Below are positions 16,819-25,547 of a stretch of DNA of 31,788 nt, in pieces. This stretch comes from CAZTVF01 sp964616985 (GTDB taxonomy: Bacteria > Planctomycetota > Phycisphaerae > SM23-33), in assembly GCA_964616985.1 (NCBI GenBank), contig CAZTVF010000062.1:1-31788 (forward strand), written 5' to 3'. The position numbers and the translations under genes are program-made. Each line of letters opens with the position of its first letter. Positions within the stretch are counted from its first letter, which is position 1. The notes below the pieces were generated by a model. It saw nothing but the letters and a program-made list of their open reading frames with translations, did no database searches and was not told the origin of the DNA.

Positions 16819-19158
16819 TCAGGTCTTATCCGCTGGCCAGGCGACGTCGATCGCCTTGAGCCAGCGCCGGTAGTCGGACAGATTAAACGGTCGCGGGCCG
16901 GCGAGGTAGTGGTTAATTCCGCGCGTGCCGTCGGCCAGAGTCCACTCCAGCCGCCACATCTGCTGGGTGGTCGCGGCGGGGATGGACCCCACGGCCGCCC
17001 TGCCGTTGGCGGGAACGGAGAAGTCCGCCTCCAGCAACACCGCCCCCGTGGCGGCGTCGGTCACTCGGGCCCAGCCGGCCGCCGGGCGGCGCGTGTCGTT
17101 GGCGGCGGCGATCTCGCAGCGGCCGCCCCGGGGCTCGCCGGCCATCACGCACACGTCGGCCTGCACGCGGCGGATGTACTCGTAGGCGAGCTTGCGGCGG
17201 CCATAGTAATCGACGACGGCGTCGGAGAAGATCGGCCAGCCGTCGCGGAGGTTCCACCAGAGGATGCCGGTCTTCCGCCACTTGCCCAGCCGCCACATTT
17301 CAATGAAGAACTTGTTGGCCTCGGCCTGCGAGATCTGCGAGGCGAGGATGAAATCGTCGAGGTTGTCGGGCGTGGCGGCGAAGATCGTCGTGATCTGCCT
17401 GGCCATCAGGGCGATGCGGTAGTCGTAGCCCGTCATGCCCCGCAGCGGCCGCACCGCGTGCGTGAGCCACCGGTCGTTCCCCTGCCACGGCCAGAGGTGG
17501 CCGGGCTCGAGGAACTGCTCCAGCGTTCGGCGGTCGGGGCAGCCGTGATAGCCGATCTCGCTGACGAAGTGGGCGGCCGACCGCGTGTAGAACGGGCCCT
17601 TGAAATCGTCGCGCGGGCCCCACAAGTGCTGCTCGGGGCACACGACCTGCCCGCGGCGGAAGGCCTCCGGACTGATATATGGCGAACTCGGCATATATTC
17701 GCGCCGCCAGTCCAGCCGCCTCACGGCCTCGGGCAGCACGCGGCGACTGATCGTGTCGGTGTTGGGGTCCAGGCCCGGGCACCACCAGCCGTAGGCCTGG
17801 TCGATCTCGTTGTTGCCGGCCCACAGCACCAGCGACGCGCGATTCCGCAGGCGGGTGATCACCGCGGCCGCCTCGGCGGCGAGGCGGGCGGCGAACTCCT
17901 CTCCCTGCGGATAGATCGCGCAGGCCATCGCGAAATCCTGCCAGACCATGATCCCGCTGCGATCGCACAGGTCGAAGAACCGGTCGTGCTCGTACACGTT
18001 GCCGCCCCAGCAGCGGACCATGTTGCAGTTGAGATCGACCAGCATGCCGAAGGCGGCATCGAGGTGCTGCAGGTCGCGGCTGTGCAGGGCGTCCAGCGGC
18101 ACCCAGTTGGTGCCCTTGCAGAAGACCCGCTCGCCGTTGACGACGAAAACGAACTCGCCGCCCTCGGGCGTGGTGATGTCCGTCCGCTGCAGCTGCGCCG
18201 TGCGGATGCCGATGCGGCAGTGGTGCCTGGCCAGCGTGGCGCCGCCGTCGATGAGTTCCACCGAGGCGTCGTACAAGGCGGGCTCGCCCAGGCCGCGGGG
18301 CCACCAGAGGTCCACGTCGGTGAGATCGAGATACTGCCGGCCATGCGTCGAGATGGCGGGCACCTCCAGGCGGAGCAAGGCGGCGGCCTCGGAAGGCTGG
18401 GCCCCTTTCGCACGGGCCCGCTGAAGAGTGATGCGGACGGACAGGCCGTCGATGTCCACGCGATCGGTGGCGAAATCCCAATCGACCATGACCTTGGCCG
18501 TGCGCAGGCCCGCAACGGCGGCCAGCGTGGCCCAGTAGACGCTGCGAATGCGGGTGGCTGGCACGGTCTCGATGTAAGCATCGCGCCAGATGCCGGCCGA
18601 AACCACGCGGGGCATGATATCCCAGCCGTACATGTGCGGGGCCTTGCGGACGCTGAGCGACTCGCCGCCCGCTTCGACGGCGTCGGGGCAATGCGCCTGC
18701 CCGGCCCGCACCGCCGACGCCAGCCGCACGACGATCTCATTCTCGCCCGCGCGCACGGCGGCCGTCACGTCGAACCGGTGCGGGATGAGCATGTTGTCGG
18801 CCGAGCCGATGGCCACGCCGTTGAGCCAGATCGTCGCCAGGCAGTCGAGCCCCTCGAAGACGAGTTCGAGCCTGCTGCCAGCGGGCACAGCGGGCGGCGC
18901 GGTGAAGCGGCGGCTGTACCACCACTGCATATGCTCCCAGGGGCGGAGGCGGTAGATGTTGTTGCCCACCTCCAGCGGCGGCACGAGGCCGGCCTCCAGC
19001 AGCGACAGTTCGACGTTGCCCGGCACGACCGCCGGGAGGCGGGGCAAGTTCGCCGCCGCCAGCGCTGCCGGATCGCCCGGGGCCGACGGCGAGTCCGGCC
19101 CGTACTGCAGCGTCCAGGCGCCCCCCAGGTCCAGCCGTGCGGTGTTGTCTGCGGCCAT
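16819..19158 (-). CDS. Glycoside hydrolase family 2 beta-mannosidase-like enzyme
   Basis: 779 residues. An N-terminal sugar-binding jelly roll (about 8-200, with VPGNVELSLLEAGL and WYSRRFTAP) precedes an immunoglobulin-like domain and the TIM barrel. The acid/base Glu451 lies in WAGNNEID and the probable nucleophile Glu534 in SEIGYHG. KGTNWVPLDAL (about 348-358) is a beta-mannosidase hallmark. It should release mannose from short oligosaccharides. No signal peptide, so probably cytoplasmic. I chose the ATG at 19158 because GGAGG sits six bases upstream. It begins 13 bp after the nadB stop codon, so it is co-transcribed with nadB although the functions are unrelated. Confidence 0.88.
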   Translation of the reverse strand: MAADNTARLDLGGAWTLQYGPDSPSAPGDPAALAAANLPRLPAVVPGNVELSLLEAGLVPPLEVGNNIYRLRPWEHMQWWYSRRFTAPPAVPAGSRLELVFEGLDCLATIWLNGVAIGSADNMLIPHRFDVTAAVRAGENEIVVRLASAVRAGQAHCPDAVEAGGESLSVRKAPHMYGWDIMPRVVSAGIWRDAYIETVPATRIRSVYWATLAAVAGLRTAKVMVDWDFATDRVDIDGLSVRITLQRARAKGAQPSEAAALLRLEVPAISTHGRQYLDLTDVDLWWPRGLGEPALYDASVELIDGGATLARHHCRIGIRTAQLQRTDITTPEGGEFVFVVNGERVFCKGTNWVPLDALHSRDLQHLDAAFGMLVDLNCNMVRCWGGNVYEHDRFFDLCDRSGIMVWQDFAMACAIYPQGEEFAARLAAEAAAVITRLRNRASLVLWAGNNEIDQAYGWWCPGLDPNTDTISRRVLPEAVRRLDWRREYMPSSPYISPEAFRRGQVVCPEQHLWGPRDDFKGPFYTRSAAHFVSEIGYHGCPDRRTLEQFLEPGHLWPWQGNDRWLTHAVRPLRGMTGYDYRIALMARQITTIFAATPDNLDDFILASQISQAEANKFFIEMWRLGKWRKTGILWWNLRDGWPIFSDAVVDYYGRRKLAYEYIRRVQADVCVMAGEPRGGRCEIAAANDTRRPAAGWARVTDAATGAVLLEADFSVPANGRAAVGSIPAATTQQMWRLEWTLADGTRGINHYLAGPRPFNLSDYRRWLKAIDVAWPADKT

Positions 19159-19171
19159 GGTCGCCTCCGTG

Positions 19172-20818
19172 TCAGCCGATGACGAGTTGGCGCTCCGTGC
19201 GCCGCACAAGCTGGTGCCGCTGCCAGGCGGGGTCGGTGCGGGGGAAATCTTCGCGGAAGTGCACGCCGCGCGTCTCGGTGCGGCGCAGCGCGCACTCGGC
19301 GATGATATATGCAGCCGTGAGCATGTTCTGGATCTCCCACCCGGCCGGGTCGTAGAACTCCTTGTCCAGCACGTAGCGGCCCCAGAACGTCACGATCTCG
19401 ATGGTCTCGGCCAGGCGTTCGCCGCGACGCACGATGCCGACGTTGCGCCACATGATCGCCCGCAGCGAGTTGCGGATGTCGCTGAGGTCCAACTCGCTGC
19501 GGTCGCTGGCGGGCGTCTTCCAGTCGATCTGGCGGGCGGCGAACTTGTCGTTGGCGTCGCTGAGGGCTTCGCCGGCGATGCGTCCGCAGCGGGCGCCAAG
19601 CACGAGGGCCTCGCTGAGGCTGTTGGAGGCCAGGCGATTGCCGCCGTGCAAGCCGCTGCAGGCCGCCTCGCCGCAGGCGAGCAAGCCCGGGATGGAGGTC
19701 CGCCCGTCGATGTCCACCTTCGCCCCGCCGATCATGTAGTGGGCGGCGGGGTGAACGGGGATCAGGTCCTTCGCCGGGTCGATGCCGAACGAGCGGCACT
19801 TCTGGTAGATCTGCGGGAAGCGCTGGGCGAAGGCCTCGGCCCCCAGGTGCCGCACGTCCAGCAGCACGTGCGTGGAGTTGGTCTTGGCCATCTGCTCGTT
19901 GATGGCCCGGCTGACGACATCGCGCGGGGCGAGCTCGCCCTTGGGGTTGTAGTCCTGCATGAACCGCCGCCCCGTTCGGTCGACGAGGTACGCGCCTTCG
20001 CCGCGAACGGCCTCGGAAATCAGCGACCGCGTGGCGCCCGCCACGTACAGGGTCGTCGGGTGGAACTGCATCAGTTCGGGGTCGGCCAGCGTGGCGCCTG
20101 CGCGGAAGGCCAGGCCCATGCTGTCGCCGGTGGCGTTGGGCGGGTTGGAGGTCTCACGCCACAGCATGCCCGCCCCGCCGGCGGCCAGAATTGTCGTGCG
20201 GGCGCGGATGATCTGCAGGCCGTAGCGCGGGTGGTAGGTCAACGCCCCCACGCACGTGGAGCCCGCCCCGCCGGCCGGCGGGTCCGTCATCAGGTCGATC
20301 GTGAAGCACTGCTCGAAGATCTTCAGCCGCGGCGTGGCGCGGGCCTTGGCGATCAAGGCCTCGGCGAGCACGCGGCCGGTGGCGTCGCCGTCGGCATGGA
20401 CGATGCGGTTGGCACTGTGGCCGCCCTCGCGTCCGAGGCTGAGGCGGTCGCCGACCATGTCGAACTTCACGCCCCACTTCTGCAGGAGGGCGATCTCGGC
20501 GGGGGCGCCTTCGATGACGCAGCGGACAACGTCCTCGTCGGCCAGGCCCGCGGCCGTGGCCAGCGTGTCGGCGATATGATGGTCGAGGGAGTCGGCCGCG
20601 TCGACGACGGCGGCCAGGCCGCCCTGGGCATAGTAGGTATTGGACTCCAGGGCCTTGCCCTTGGTCAGGACGATGACCTCGCCGTACTGGCTGGCCTCGA
20701 TGGCCGCGCGCAAGCCGGCAAGGCCCGAGCCCACCACCAGCACGTCGGTGAAGATGTGCGGCAGACGGCGGCTCTCGAAGCTGACCAGGTAACGACGTTC
20801 TAGGTACGGACCGTTCAT
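19172..20818 (-). CDS. nadB: L-aspartate oxidase
   Basis: 548 residues. The FAD-binding GSGLAG (30-35), TYYAQGGLAAV, the active-site regions QFHPTTLY and ISEAVRGEGAYLVD, and the C-terminal helical domain match NadB. This FAD enzyme oxidises L-aspartate to iminoaspartate, the first step of NAD synthesis with NadA. The start ATG at 20818 gives MNGPYLERRYLVSFESRRL, and upstream in-frame sequence is repeat G. A candidate promoter (TCGACA, 17 bases, TACACT) ends about eleven bases before the ATG, giving an almost leaderless transcript. nadA and nadC are not in the window. Confidence 0.92.
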   Translation of the reverse strand: MNGPYLERRYLVSFESRRLPHIFTDVLVVGSGLAGLRAAIEASQYGEVIVLTKGKALESNTYYAQGGLAAVVDAADSLDHHIADTLATAAGLADEDVVRCVIEGAPAEIALLQKWGVKFDMVGDRLSLGREGGHSANRIVHADGDATGRVLAEALIAKARATPRLKIFEQCFTIDLMTDPPAGGAGSTCVGALTYHPRYGLQIIRARTTILAAGGAGMLWRETSNPPNATGDSMGLAFRAGATLADPELMQFHPTTLYVAGATRSLISEAVRGEGAYLVDRTGRRFMQDYNPKGELAPRDVVSRAINEQMAKTNSTHVLLDVRHLGAEAFAQRFPQIYQKCRSFGIDPAKDLIPVHPAAHYMIGGAKVDIDGRTSIPGLLACGEAACSGLHGGNRLASNSLSEALVLGARCGRIAGEALSDANDKFAARQIDWKTPASDRSELDLSDIRNSLRAIMWRNVGIVRRGERLAETIEIVTFWGRYVLDKEFYDPAGWEIQNMLTAAYIIAECALRRTETRGVHFREDFPRTDPAWQRHQLVRRTERQLVIG

Positions 20819-20894
20819 GATCCCGAATAGTGTAGTGGGTGCGTGGAGTTTTGTCGATACAGGGGCGGCGAGCGGGTGCATGACCGCACTTGCT

Positions 20895-21012
20895 ACGCCT
20901 CTCCCCTTGCGGGAGAGGGTGGCTCGCCGAAGGCGAGACGGGTGAGGGGGCGAGCGCCGAGCAAGGCCAGATCTGCCCGCCGCCAGACCCCTCTCCCGCA
21001 AGTGGAGAGGGT
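20895..21012. repeat. Palindromic repeat G, copy 2
   Basis: Contains CCTCTCCCCTTGCGGGAGAGG, the hairpin CTCGCCGAAGGCGAG and GGGTGAGGGGG, and ends with an inverted partner CCCCTCTCCCGCAAGTGGAG (about 20989-21008). It has the same architecture as the minus strand of 7512-7568. It fills the gap between the uncharacterised gene and nadB. Confidence 0.7.
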
Positions 21013-21016
21013 TCGC

Positions 21017-21511
21017 TCAGCGATTCTGCTGCGAGTCCCTCGCCTGCTGGATCCGCCGCCGCAGATAGTTCCGCTCGGTCAGCAGGCCGGCGCTGTCCCA
21101 GGCGGCCATGACGGCGGCGGCGATGGTGGCGTTGATCTTCTTGAGGTCCTCCAACGCCTGGTAGTCGGGCGAGCCGGCGGCCAGGTGCAGGAAGGCGTCG
21201 TGGGCATCGACACTGAAGACGAAGACGGTGTCGTTGGGCGGGCGCGACAGCCGCAACTTCATGTGCGGGTACTGCGTGTTGCCCAGGCGAAGGGCGAACG
21301 ACCGCACGTTGGCCAGCGGGGCGTCGGCGGGGTCGCGGTCGATGAATTCGCTCATGAGCCACTGGGCGGGGTCGAAGGTTTCGGGCGGCATGAAACGGTC
21401 GCAGGGCGACGATACTGCCCCGGCGTAGGCGTGTTCAATGTAAAGGAGAATCGCCCGCCGAACCTCGTCGGGCGTTGGAAGCGAAACGGAGCGTTGCGGG
21501 TCCTGGAACAT
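21017..21511 (-). CDS. Uncharacterised 164-residue protein
   Basis: I do not recognise a family. No signal peptide or TM helix is visible. The middle has alternating beta-like segments (PHMKLRLSRPP, DTVFVFSVDAHDAFL). The C-terminus is an amphipathic helix (ALEDLKKINATIAAAVMAAW) ending in a basic tail (NYLRRRIQQARDSQQNR). The ATG at 21511 is preceded by GAGGGAG, while an earlier in-frame GTG (21526) lacks a ribosome-binding site. It is upstream of nadB on the same strand but separated by about 200 bp with a palindromic repeat, so co-transcription is uncertain. Coding is supported by an uninterrupted frame, a good ribosome-binding site and non-repetitive composition. Confidence 0.7.
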   Translation of the reverse strand: MFQDPQRSVSLPTPDEVRRAILLYIEHAYAGAVSSPCDRFMPPETFDPAQWLMSEFIDRDPADAPLANVRSFALRLGNTQYPHMKLRLSRPPNDTVFVFSVDAHDAFLHLAAGSPDYQALEDLKKINATIAAAVMAAWDSAGLLTERNYLRRRIQQARDSQQNR

Positions 21512-21632
21512 TGACTCCCTCAACACCAGCCAAAAAACGGCTCTGGCGTGATCTTCACAATCCTTTTATAACTATAGTGAACGACAGGCAAGAGCCGATC
21601 TGGAATTCTAGAATGGTTTGGGAAAAGAAGGT

Positions 21633-22028
21633 ATGAAGCATCCATTGGTTATGGTTGTCGAAGATGACGTCGAGATGAACGAACTCCAGCGTGAACTGCT
21701 GGGGCTTCATGGCCTCGACACGGTGGCGGCCTACTCCGGGGCCGAGGCGCTGGAAGTTCAAGGTCGTTGCCACAGCGACGCCGTGCTGATGGACGTGATG
21801 CTGCCGGAGATGGACGGCTTCGAGGCCTGCCGCCGCCTCAAGAGCAACGGCAGCGGGAACGTCCCCGTCGTCATCGTCACGGCGTTGGACAGCGACGACT
21901 CGCGCCGCCGCGGCTTCGAGGCCGGCGCCGACGGCTACTTCGTCAAGCCCTTCGACCCCGATGAGGTCGTCATGACCCTCCGCACCCTCATCGGCCACGC
22001 CTTCGATCACGCCTTCGAAAAGGGCTAA
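21633..22028 (+). CDS. Single-domain response regulator (CheY-like receiver)
   Basis: 131 residues, receiver domain only. The acidic pocket is Glu10-Asp11-Asp12 (VVEDDVE), the phosphorylation site is Asp54 (DAVLMDVMLPEMDGF), and Thr83 and Lys105 (VKPFDPDEV) complete the switch. It has no output domain, so it should act by protein contact or pass phosphate on. It converges with the sensor kinase gene and is a plausible partner, although they are not in one operon. The ATG at 21633 has GAAGG very close. A TTG at 21618 is an alternative. AT-rich sequence at 21564-21578 (TTTTATAACTATAGT) probably contains the -10 element. Confidence 0.9.
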   Translation: MKHPLVMVVEDDVEMNELQRELLGLHGLDTVAAYSGAEALEVQGRCHSDAVLMDVMLPEMDGFEACRRLKSNGSGNVPVVIVTALDSDDSRRRGFEAGADGYFVKPFDPDEVVMTLRTLIGHAFDHAFEKG

Positions 22029-22213
22029 GAGCCCCGCTGCATAGCCCTATGGTTGTTCGGGGTGAGAACACCCACCGACTCCCTTCAGGTATGGTCACTT
22101 CTGTGACCCATGCACCGCAGACAATCCACGTACCCACGACCGCCATCACCGATCCAGGACATGAACTCGCTCGAATTGATCGAGAACGTCAACGGACTCC
22201 GTGGTCGTTCTCT

Positions 22214-22237
22214 CACCCCCAAACAAGTTTGGGGGTG
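22214..22237. terminator. Hairpin between convergent regulator and kinase genes
   Basis: CACCCCCAAAC-AA-GTTTGGGGGTG is a perfect 11-bp stem with a 2-base spacer. It lies between two convergent genes and could stop transcripts from either side, though no T-run follows. Confidence 0.45.
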
Positions 22238-22249
22238 GCACCGGATCGG

Positions 22250-22332
22250 TCTTTCACTTCGATATTTGAGATTCCTTGCTTTGCGGTTCTGCGGCCTGCC
22301 TGCCGGTAGGCAGGTTCGCTGCTTCTTCCCGC
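22250..22332. repeat. Dispersed palindromic repeat B, copy 2, with a 20-bp palindrome inserted
   Basis: Same sequence order as 911-970 (CTTTCACTTCGATATT, ATTCCTTGCTTTGCGG, TTCGCTGCTTCTTCCCG). Between GCGG and TTCGC it carries an extra CCTGCCTGCCGGTAGGCAGG at 22295-22314, itself a palindrome, exactly where copy 1 has none (953/954). Confidence 0.8.
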
Positions 22333-22355
22333 GGGGAGCGGTGGCGCGTCAGACC

Positions 22356-24296
22356 TCACCTTGTCGGCGTCTGCGGGCGGTCCGAGGGCGGCGGAGCTTC
22401 GATGGGGATGGAGACAGTGAAGATCGATCCCTTGGCCGACGTCGTGACGTTCACATTCCCGCCGTGCATCTGCGCGAAGGCCCGCACGATCGCCAGCCCC
22501 AGCCCCATGCCTCGCTTCTGGTACTCCCCGCCGACGGCGGTGGAATGGTGCAGCACGTCGCCGCCGGTGAAGAAGGCCTCGAAGAGGTGCGGCATGTCCT
22601 GGGCCGAGATACCCGGCCCCTCGTCGTGCACGGCGATCGAGATGAACCCGCCCAGTTCCAACCCCGCGCGGACCGTGACCGTCCCGCCATCGGGCGTGAA
22701 CTTCACCGCGTTCATCACCAGGTTCTCCACCATGTCGCGGATCTTGTCGCGGTCGGCCTGGATGTCCGGCGTCTGGGGCGCCAGGTCGATCACCAGCCGC
22801 TGGCTGCGGCGTTCGATGAACGGGAAGACGTCCAGGTAGACCTCCTCCAGCAGTTCCGACACGACCACCTTGCTGTACCGCATCTCCTGGCGATACCGCT
22901 GCTCGGGCAGCAGCTTGAACATCGCGTGGATGATGTCGTCCAGCCGCTTGGCCTTACCCGCGATGGACTGCATCGCCTGCTGCAGGCGGTCGGCGCTGGT
23001 GCTGTCCTTCAGCAGCCTGGCCATGCCCAGGATGTAGCTCACGGGCGTGCGGAGCTCGTGGCTGGCGATGTTGATGAACCGCGTCTTGAGTTCGTTGGCG
23101 GCCTGAAGGGCATCGTGCGACTGCTGTACGCGGTCGACCATGTTGTCGAAATCCGCGGCGAGATCGTCGATCTCGTCGCGGCCGATGAAGCGGCGGCTGG
23201 GCCAGTCCGAGCGGATGCGATGCGTGAGGTCGCCGCGGGCCACCTGCCGCGATGCCTGCGCCAGGCGCCGCACGCGGCGGATCATGCTGCGGTCCACCAG
23301 GAACAGCCCCGCAGTGAATATCACGGCGATGATCACCAGGCCGACGGCCAGCATCCGCAGCGTCAGGTCGGTGACGACCTTCATGGGCGCCGACTGCGGC
23401 AGGTACAGCCCCAGCAGCCAGCGCGGTGACTCCACCGGCAGCGAGGCGACGCTGTCGGGAATCACCAGCGGCGCAAATGCCTGCACCTCGTCGTCCAGGG
23501 TTCGCCAGAATGCCGTATTCGCCCGGGAGGCGATGTGCGGGGCGTCGGCGATCTTCGTCGAAAGCGGCGGCAGGTCGCGCCGGTGGATGATCGTGCCGTC
23601 CGGCCGCAGCAGCATCGCCTGTGCGGGGAATTCGCCGACATCGTGCGTTCCGTCGCCCACCCACTGCGAGACATCCATCGAGGCCTTGGCCACCCCCACC
23701 ACTTTCTTGTCCTGCAGGATCGGCAGGCAGATGTTGAGCGTCCAGCTGTGGCTGCTCTCGTCGAAGACCACCCGCTCGATGTAGACCTTGCCCTTCCCGC
23801 CGCCGTAGGTCTTCTGCCACCACTCCTCGTCAGCTTGGTAGTAATCGCTCGTCCGATCGCTGGCGGCGATGAGCTGGCCGTGGCGGTCGGTGACCATCAG
23901 CTCGTTCATGCGCGGGTCGGCATGTGCCAGCTGCTGCAGCACGTGCGATAGAGGATGGTGCAGCACCAAGGCCAGCGGCGAGTTGGATTCATCGAGTTTC
24001 GCCCAGTCCATGTCCAGCTGGTTGAGCTGTGCGGGCGGCAGGGCCTTGTCGTGGGCGGCCACCTGCGAGACGACCGCCTCGCTGTTGAACACCAGCAGAA
24101 GCTTCTCGATGTCCTTCACCAGCGACATCCGCATGGATCGGCTCTCGTTGACGGCCGCCGACGACAGGCGCTCGCCGAACGCCTGCAGCCGCAGGCTGCG
24201 CACGCCGACGGCGATGGTGATGGTGGCTGCCAGCAGGGGCAGGATCGCCACCAGCGTCAACAGCGCAACAAGTTTTGCGCGCATACCGACTCGCAT
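22356..24296 (-). CDS. Membrane sensor histidine kinase with extracytoplasmic Cache-like domain and HAMP
   Basis: 646 residues. TM1 (about 9-31), an extracytoplasmic Cache-like sensor (about 35-310, with MVTDRHGQLIAASDRTSDYYQADEEWW-type PAS/Cache strand order), TM2 (about 313-334), HAMP (about 335-390), dimerisation/phosphoacceptor helix with His413 (ASHELRTP) and ATPase domain with N box ENLVMNAVKF (524-533), G1 DEGPGI and G2 GMGLGLAIV. All catalytic residues are intact. The ATG at 24296 is preceded by TGGAG, and longer in-frame sequence would reach through the promoter. Its 3' end faces the single-domain response regulator, the likely phosphate acceptor. The signal is unknown. dCache domains usually bind amino acids or other small molecules. 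Confidence 0.92.
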   Translation of the reverse strand: MRVGMRAKLVALLTLVAILPLLAATITIAVGVRSLRLQAFGERLSSAAVNESRSMRMSLVKDIEKLLLVFNSEAVVSQVAAHDKALPPAQLNQLDMDWAKLDESNSPLALVLHHPLSHVLQQLAHADPRMNELMVTDRHGQLIAASDRTSDYYQADEEWWQKTYGGGKGKVYIERVVFDESSHSWTLNICLPILQDKKVVGVAKASMDVSQWVGDGTHDVGEFPAQAMLLRPDGTIIHRRDLPPLSTKIADAPHIASRANTAFWRTLDDEVQAFAPLVIPDSVASLPVESPRWLLGLYLPQSAPMKVVTDLTLRMLAVGLVIIAVIFTAGLFLVDRSMIRRVRRLAQASRQVARGDLTHRIRSDWPSRRFIGRDEIDDLAADFDNMVDRVQQSHDALQAANELKTRFINIASHELRTPVSYILGMARLLKDSTSADRLQQAMQSIAGKAKRLDDIIHAMFKLLPEQRYRQEMRYSKVVVSELLEEVYLDVFPFIERRSQRLVIDLAPQTPDIQADRDKIRDMVENLVMNAVKFTPDGGTVTVRAGLELGGFISIAVHDEGPGISAQDMPHLFEAFFTGGDVLHHSTAVGGEYQKRGMGLGLAIVRAFAQMHGGNVNVTTSAKGSIFTVSIPIEAPPPSDRPQTPTR

Positions 24297-24313
24297 GGGT
24301 AACTCCAAGGGAC

Positions 24314-24342
24314 ATTGTAGAGCCGCCCCCGCCGCGCCGCAA
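24314..24342 (-). promoter_or_regulatory. Promoter of the sensor kinase gene
   Basis: Minus strand: TTGCGG (24342-24337), a 17-base spacer and TACAAT (24319-24314). The start codon is about 20 bases further. The surrounding 14-mer GGCTCTACAATGTC (24324-24311) is repeated in opposite orientation before the M42 gene. Confidence 0.6.
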
Positions 24343-24383
24343 ACATGGACTGGCCGGGAAGGCTCTTTCGTTGCGGGCACCGG

Positions 24384-24397
24384 GGCTCTACAATGTC
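24384..24397 (+). promoter_or_regulatory. -10 region of the M42 peptidase gene, inverted copy of the kinase promoter core
   Basis: GGCTCTACAATGTC is an exact inverted copy of 24311-24324. TACAAT (24389-24394) lies 34 bases before the ATG. A TTGCGG occurs here too, but only 12 bases upstream, so the -35 is unclear. Confidence 0.5.
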
Positions 24398-24427
24398 GCA
24401 CCACGCAAACCAGATAAAGGAACTTCT

Positions 24428-25498
24428 ATGCGTAAGGAATCACTGGCGTTCTTGAAGGAACTGTTGACCACCCCCTCGCCCAGCGGGTACGAATCGGCTG
24501 GACAGCGCGTCTGGTGCAAGTACGCGCGCCAGTTCGCCGACGAGGTCCGCACCGACGCGTACGGCAACGCCGTGGCGGTGCTGAACCCCAAGGGCGATCC
24601 GAAGATCATGCTCGACGGCCACATCGACGAGCTGGGCATGATGATCAAGCATATCGATGACAAGGGCTTCGTCTACTTCCAGCGGATCGGCGGGATCGAC
24701 CCGGCCGTGATCCGCACCAAGCGAGTGAACATCCACGCCGCCGGCGGCGTGGTGCGCGGCGTGATCGGCGCCACGGCCATCCACCTCCAGGAGCGCGGCA
24801 AGGAGGCCAAGGCCCCCAAGATGCACGAGTGCTACATCGACATCGGTGCCAAGGATGGCAAGGACGCCCGGAAGCAGGTGGCCGTGGGCGACCCGATCAC
24901 GTTCGTCGATGACTTCGAGATGCTGAATGAAAATATCGGCGTGGCGCGGGCCTTCGACAACCGCGTCGGCTCGTGGGCGGCCATCGAGGCGCTTCGCATC
25001 GCCGCACAGGGCCCGCGCAAACCGCAGTGCGCCATCTTCGCCTGCAGTTCGGTGCAGGAAGAGGTCGGCGGGGCCGGGGCGTGGATGAATGTCGAGAACG
25101 TCAAGCCCCATGCCGCCGTCGTCATCGATGTCACGCACGCAACCGACACGCCCGGCATCGATGTCAAGGAGCACGGCGAGTGCAAGCTCAGCGCCGGCCC
25201 CACCATCACGGTCGGCCGCGAGCATCACCCCGTCCTGGTGCAGCGCATCAAGACGGTGGCGCAGAAGAAGAACATCAACATGCAGGTGGAGGCCTTCAGC
25301 CTCTCCGGCGGCACCGACGCCTTGACCATCCATACGAAGCTGGGCGGCGTGCCCTCGGCCGTGGTGGGCATTCCCAACCGCTACATGCACACGACGGTGG
25401 AACTGCTGGACCTTCGCGACCTGCAGCAGACGGCGGACCTCCTGGCCGCCCTGTGCCTCGACCTCAAGAAGGGCGAGCGATTCGTGGTGAAGGTGTAA
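24428..25498 (+). CDS. M42-family aminopeptidase (glutamyl aminopeptidase/deblocking type)
   Basis: 356 residues. The two-zinc site is complete: His65 (LDGHIDELG), Asp177 (RAFDNRVG), Glu211-Glu212 (VQEEVGGAGA), Asp234 (VIDVTHATD) and His321 (NRYMHTTVE). These cytoplasmic enzymes form dodecameric tetrahedral particles that trim peptides from the N-terminus. Length is normal for the family. The ATG at 24428 has AAAGGAA about six bases upstream. It is transcribed divergently from the sensor kinase and no partner gene follows, so it is probably monocistronic. Confidence 0.93.
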   Translation: MRKESLAFLKELLTTPSPSGYESAGQRVWCKYARQFADEVRTDAYGNAVAVLNPKGDPKIMLDGHIDELGMMIKHIDDKGFVYFQRIGGIDPAVIRTKRVNIHAAGGVVRGVIGATAIHLQERGKEAKAPKMHECYIDIGAKDGKDARKQVAVGDPITFVDDFEMLNENIGVARAFDNRVGSWAAIEALRIAAQGPRKPQCAIFACSSVQEEVGGAGAWMNVENVKPHAAVVIDVTHATDTPGIDVKEHGECKLSAGPTITVGREHHPVLVQRIKTVAQKKNINMQVEAFSLSGGTDALTIHTKLGGVPSAVVGIPNRYMHTTVELLDLRDLQQTADLLAALCLDLKKGERFVVKV

Positions 25499-25547
25499 TC
25501 ACGATAGGGCCCTGAAGCCCCTCACGTTGGAATCTGGGAGTTAAGGC

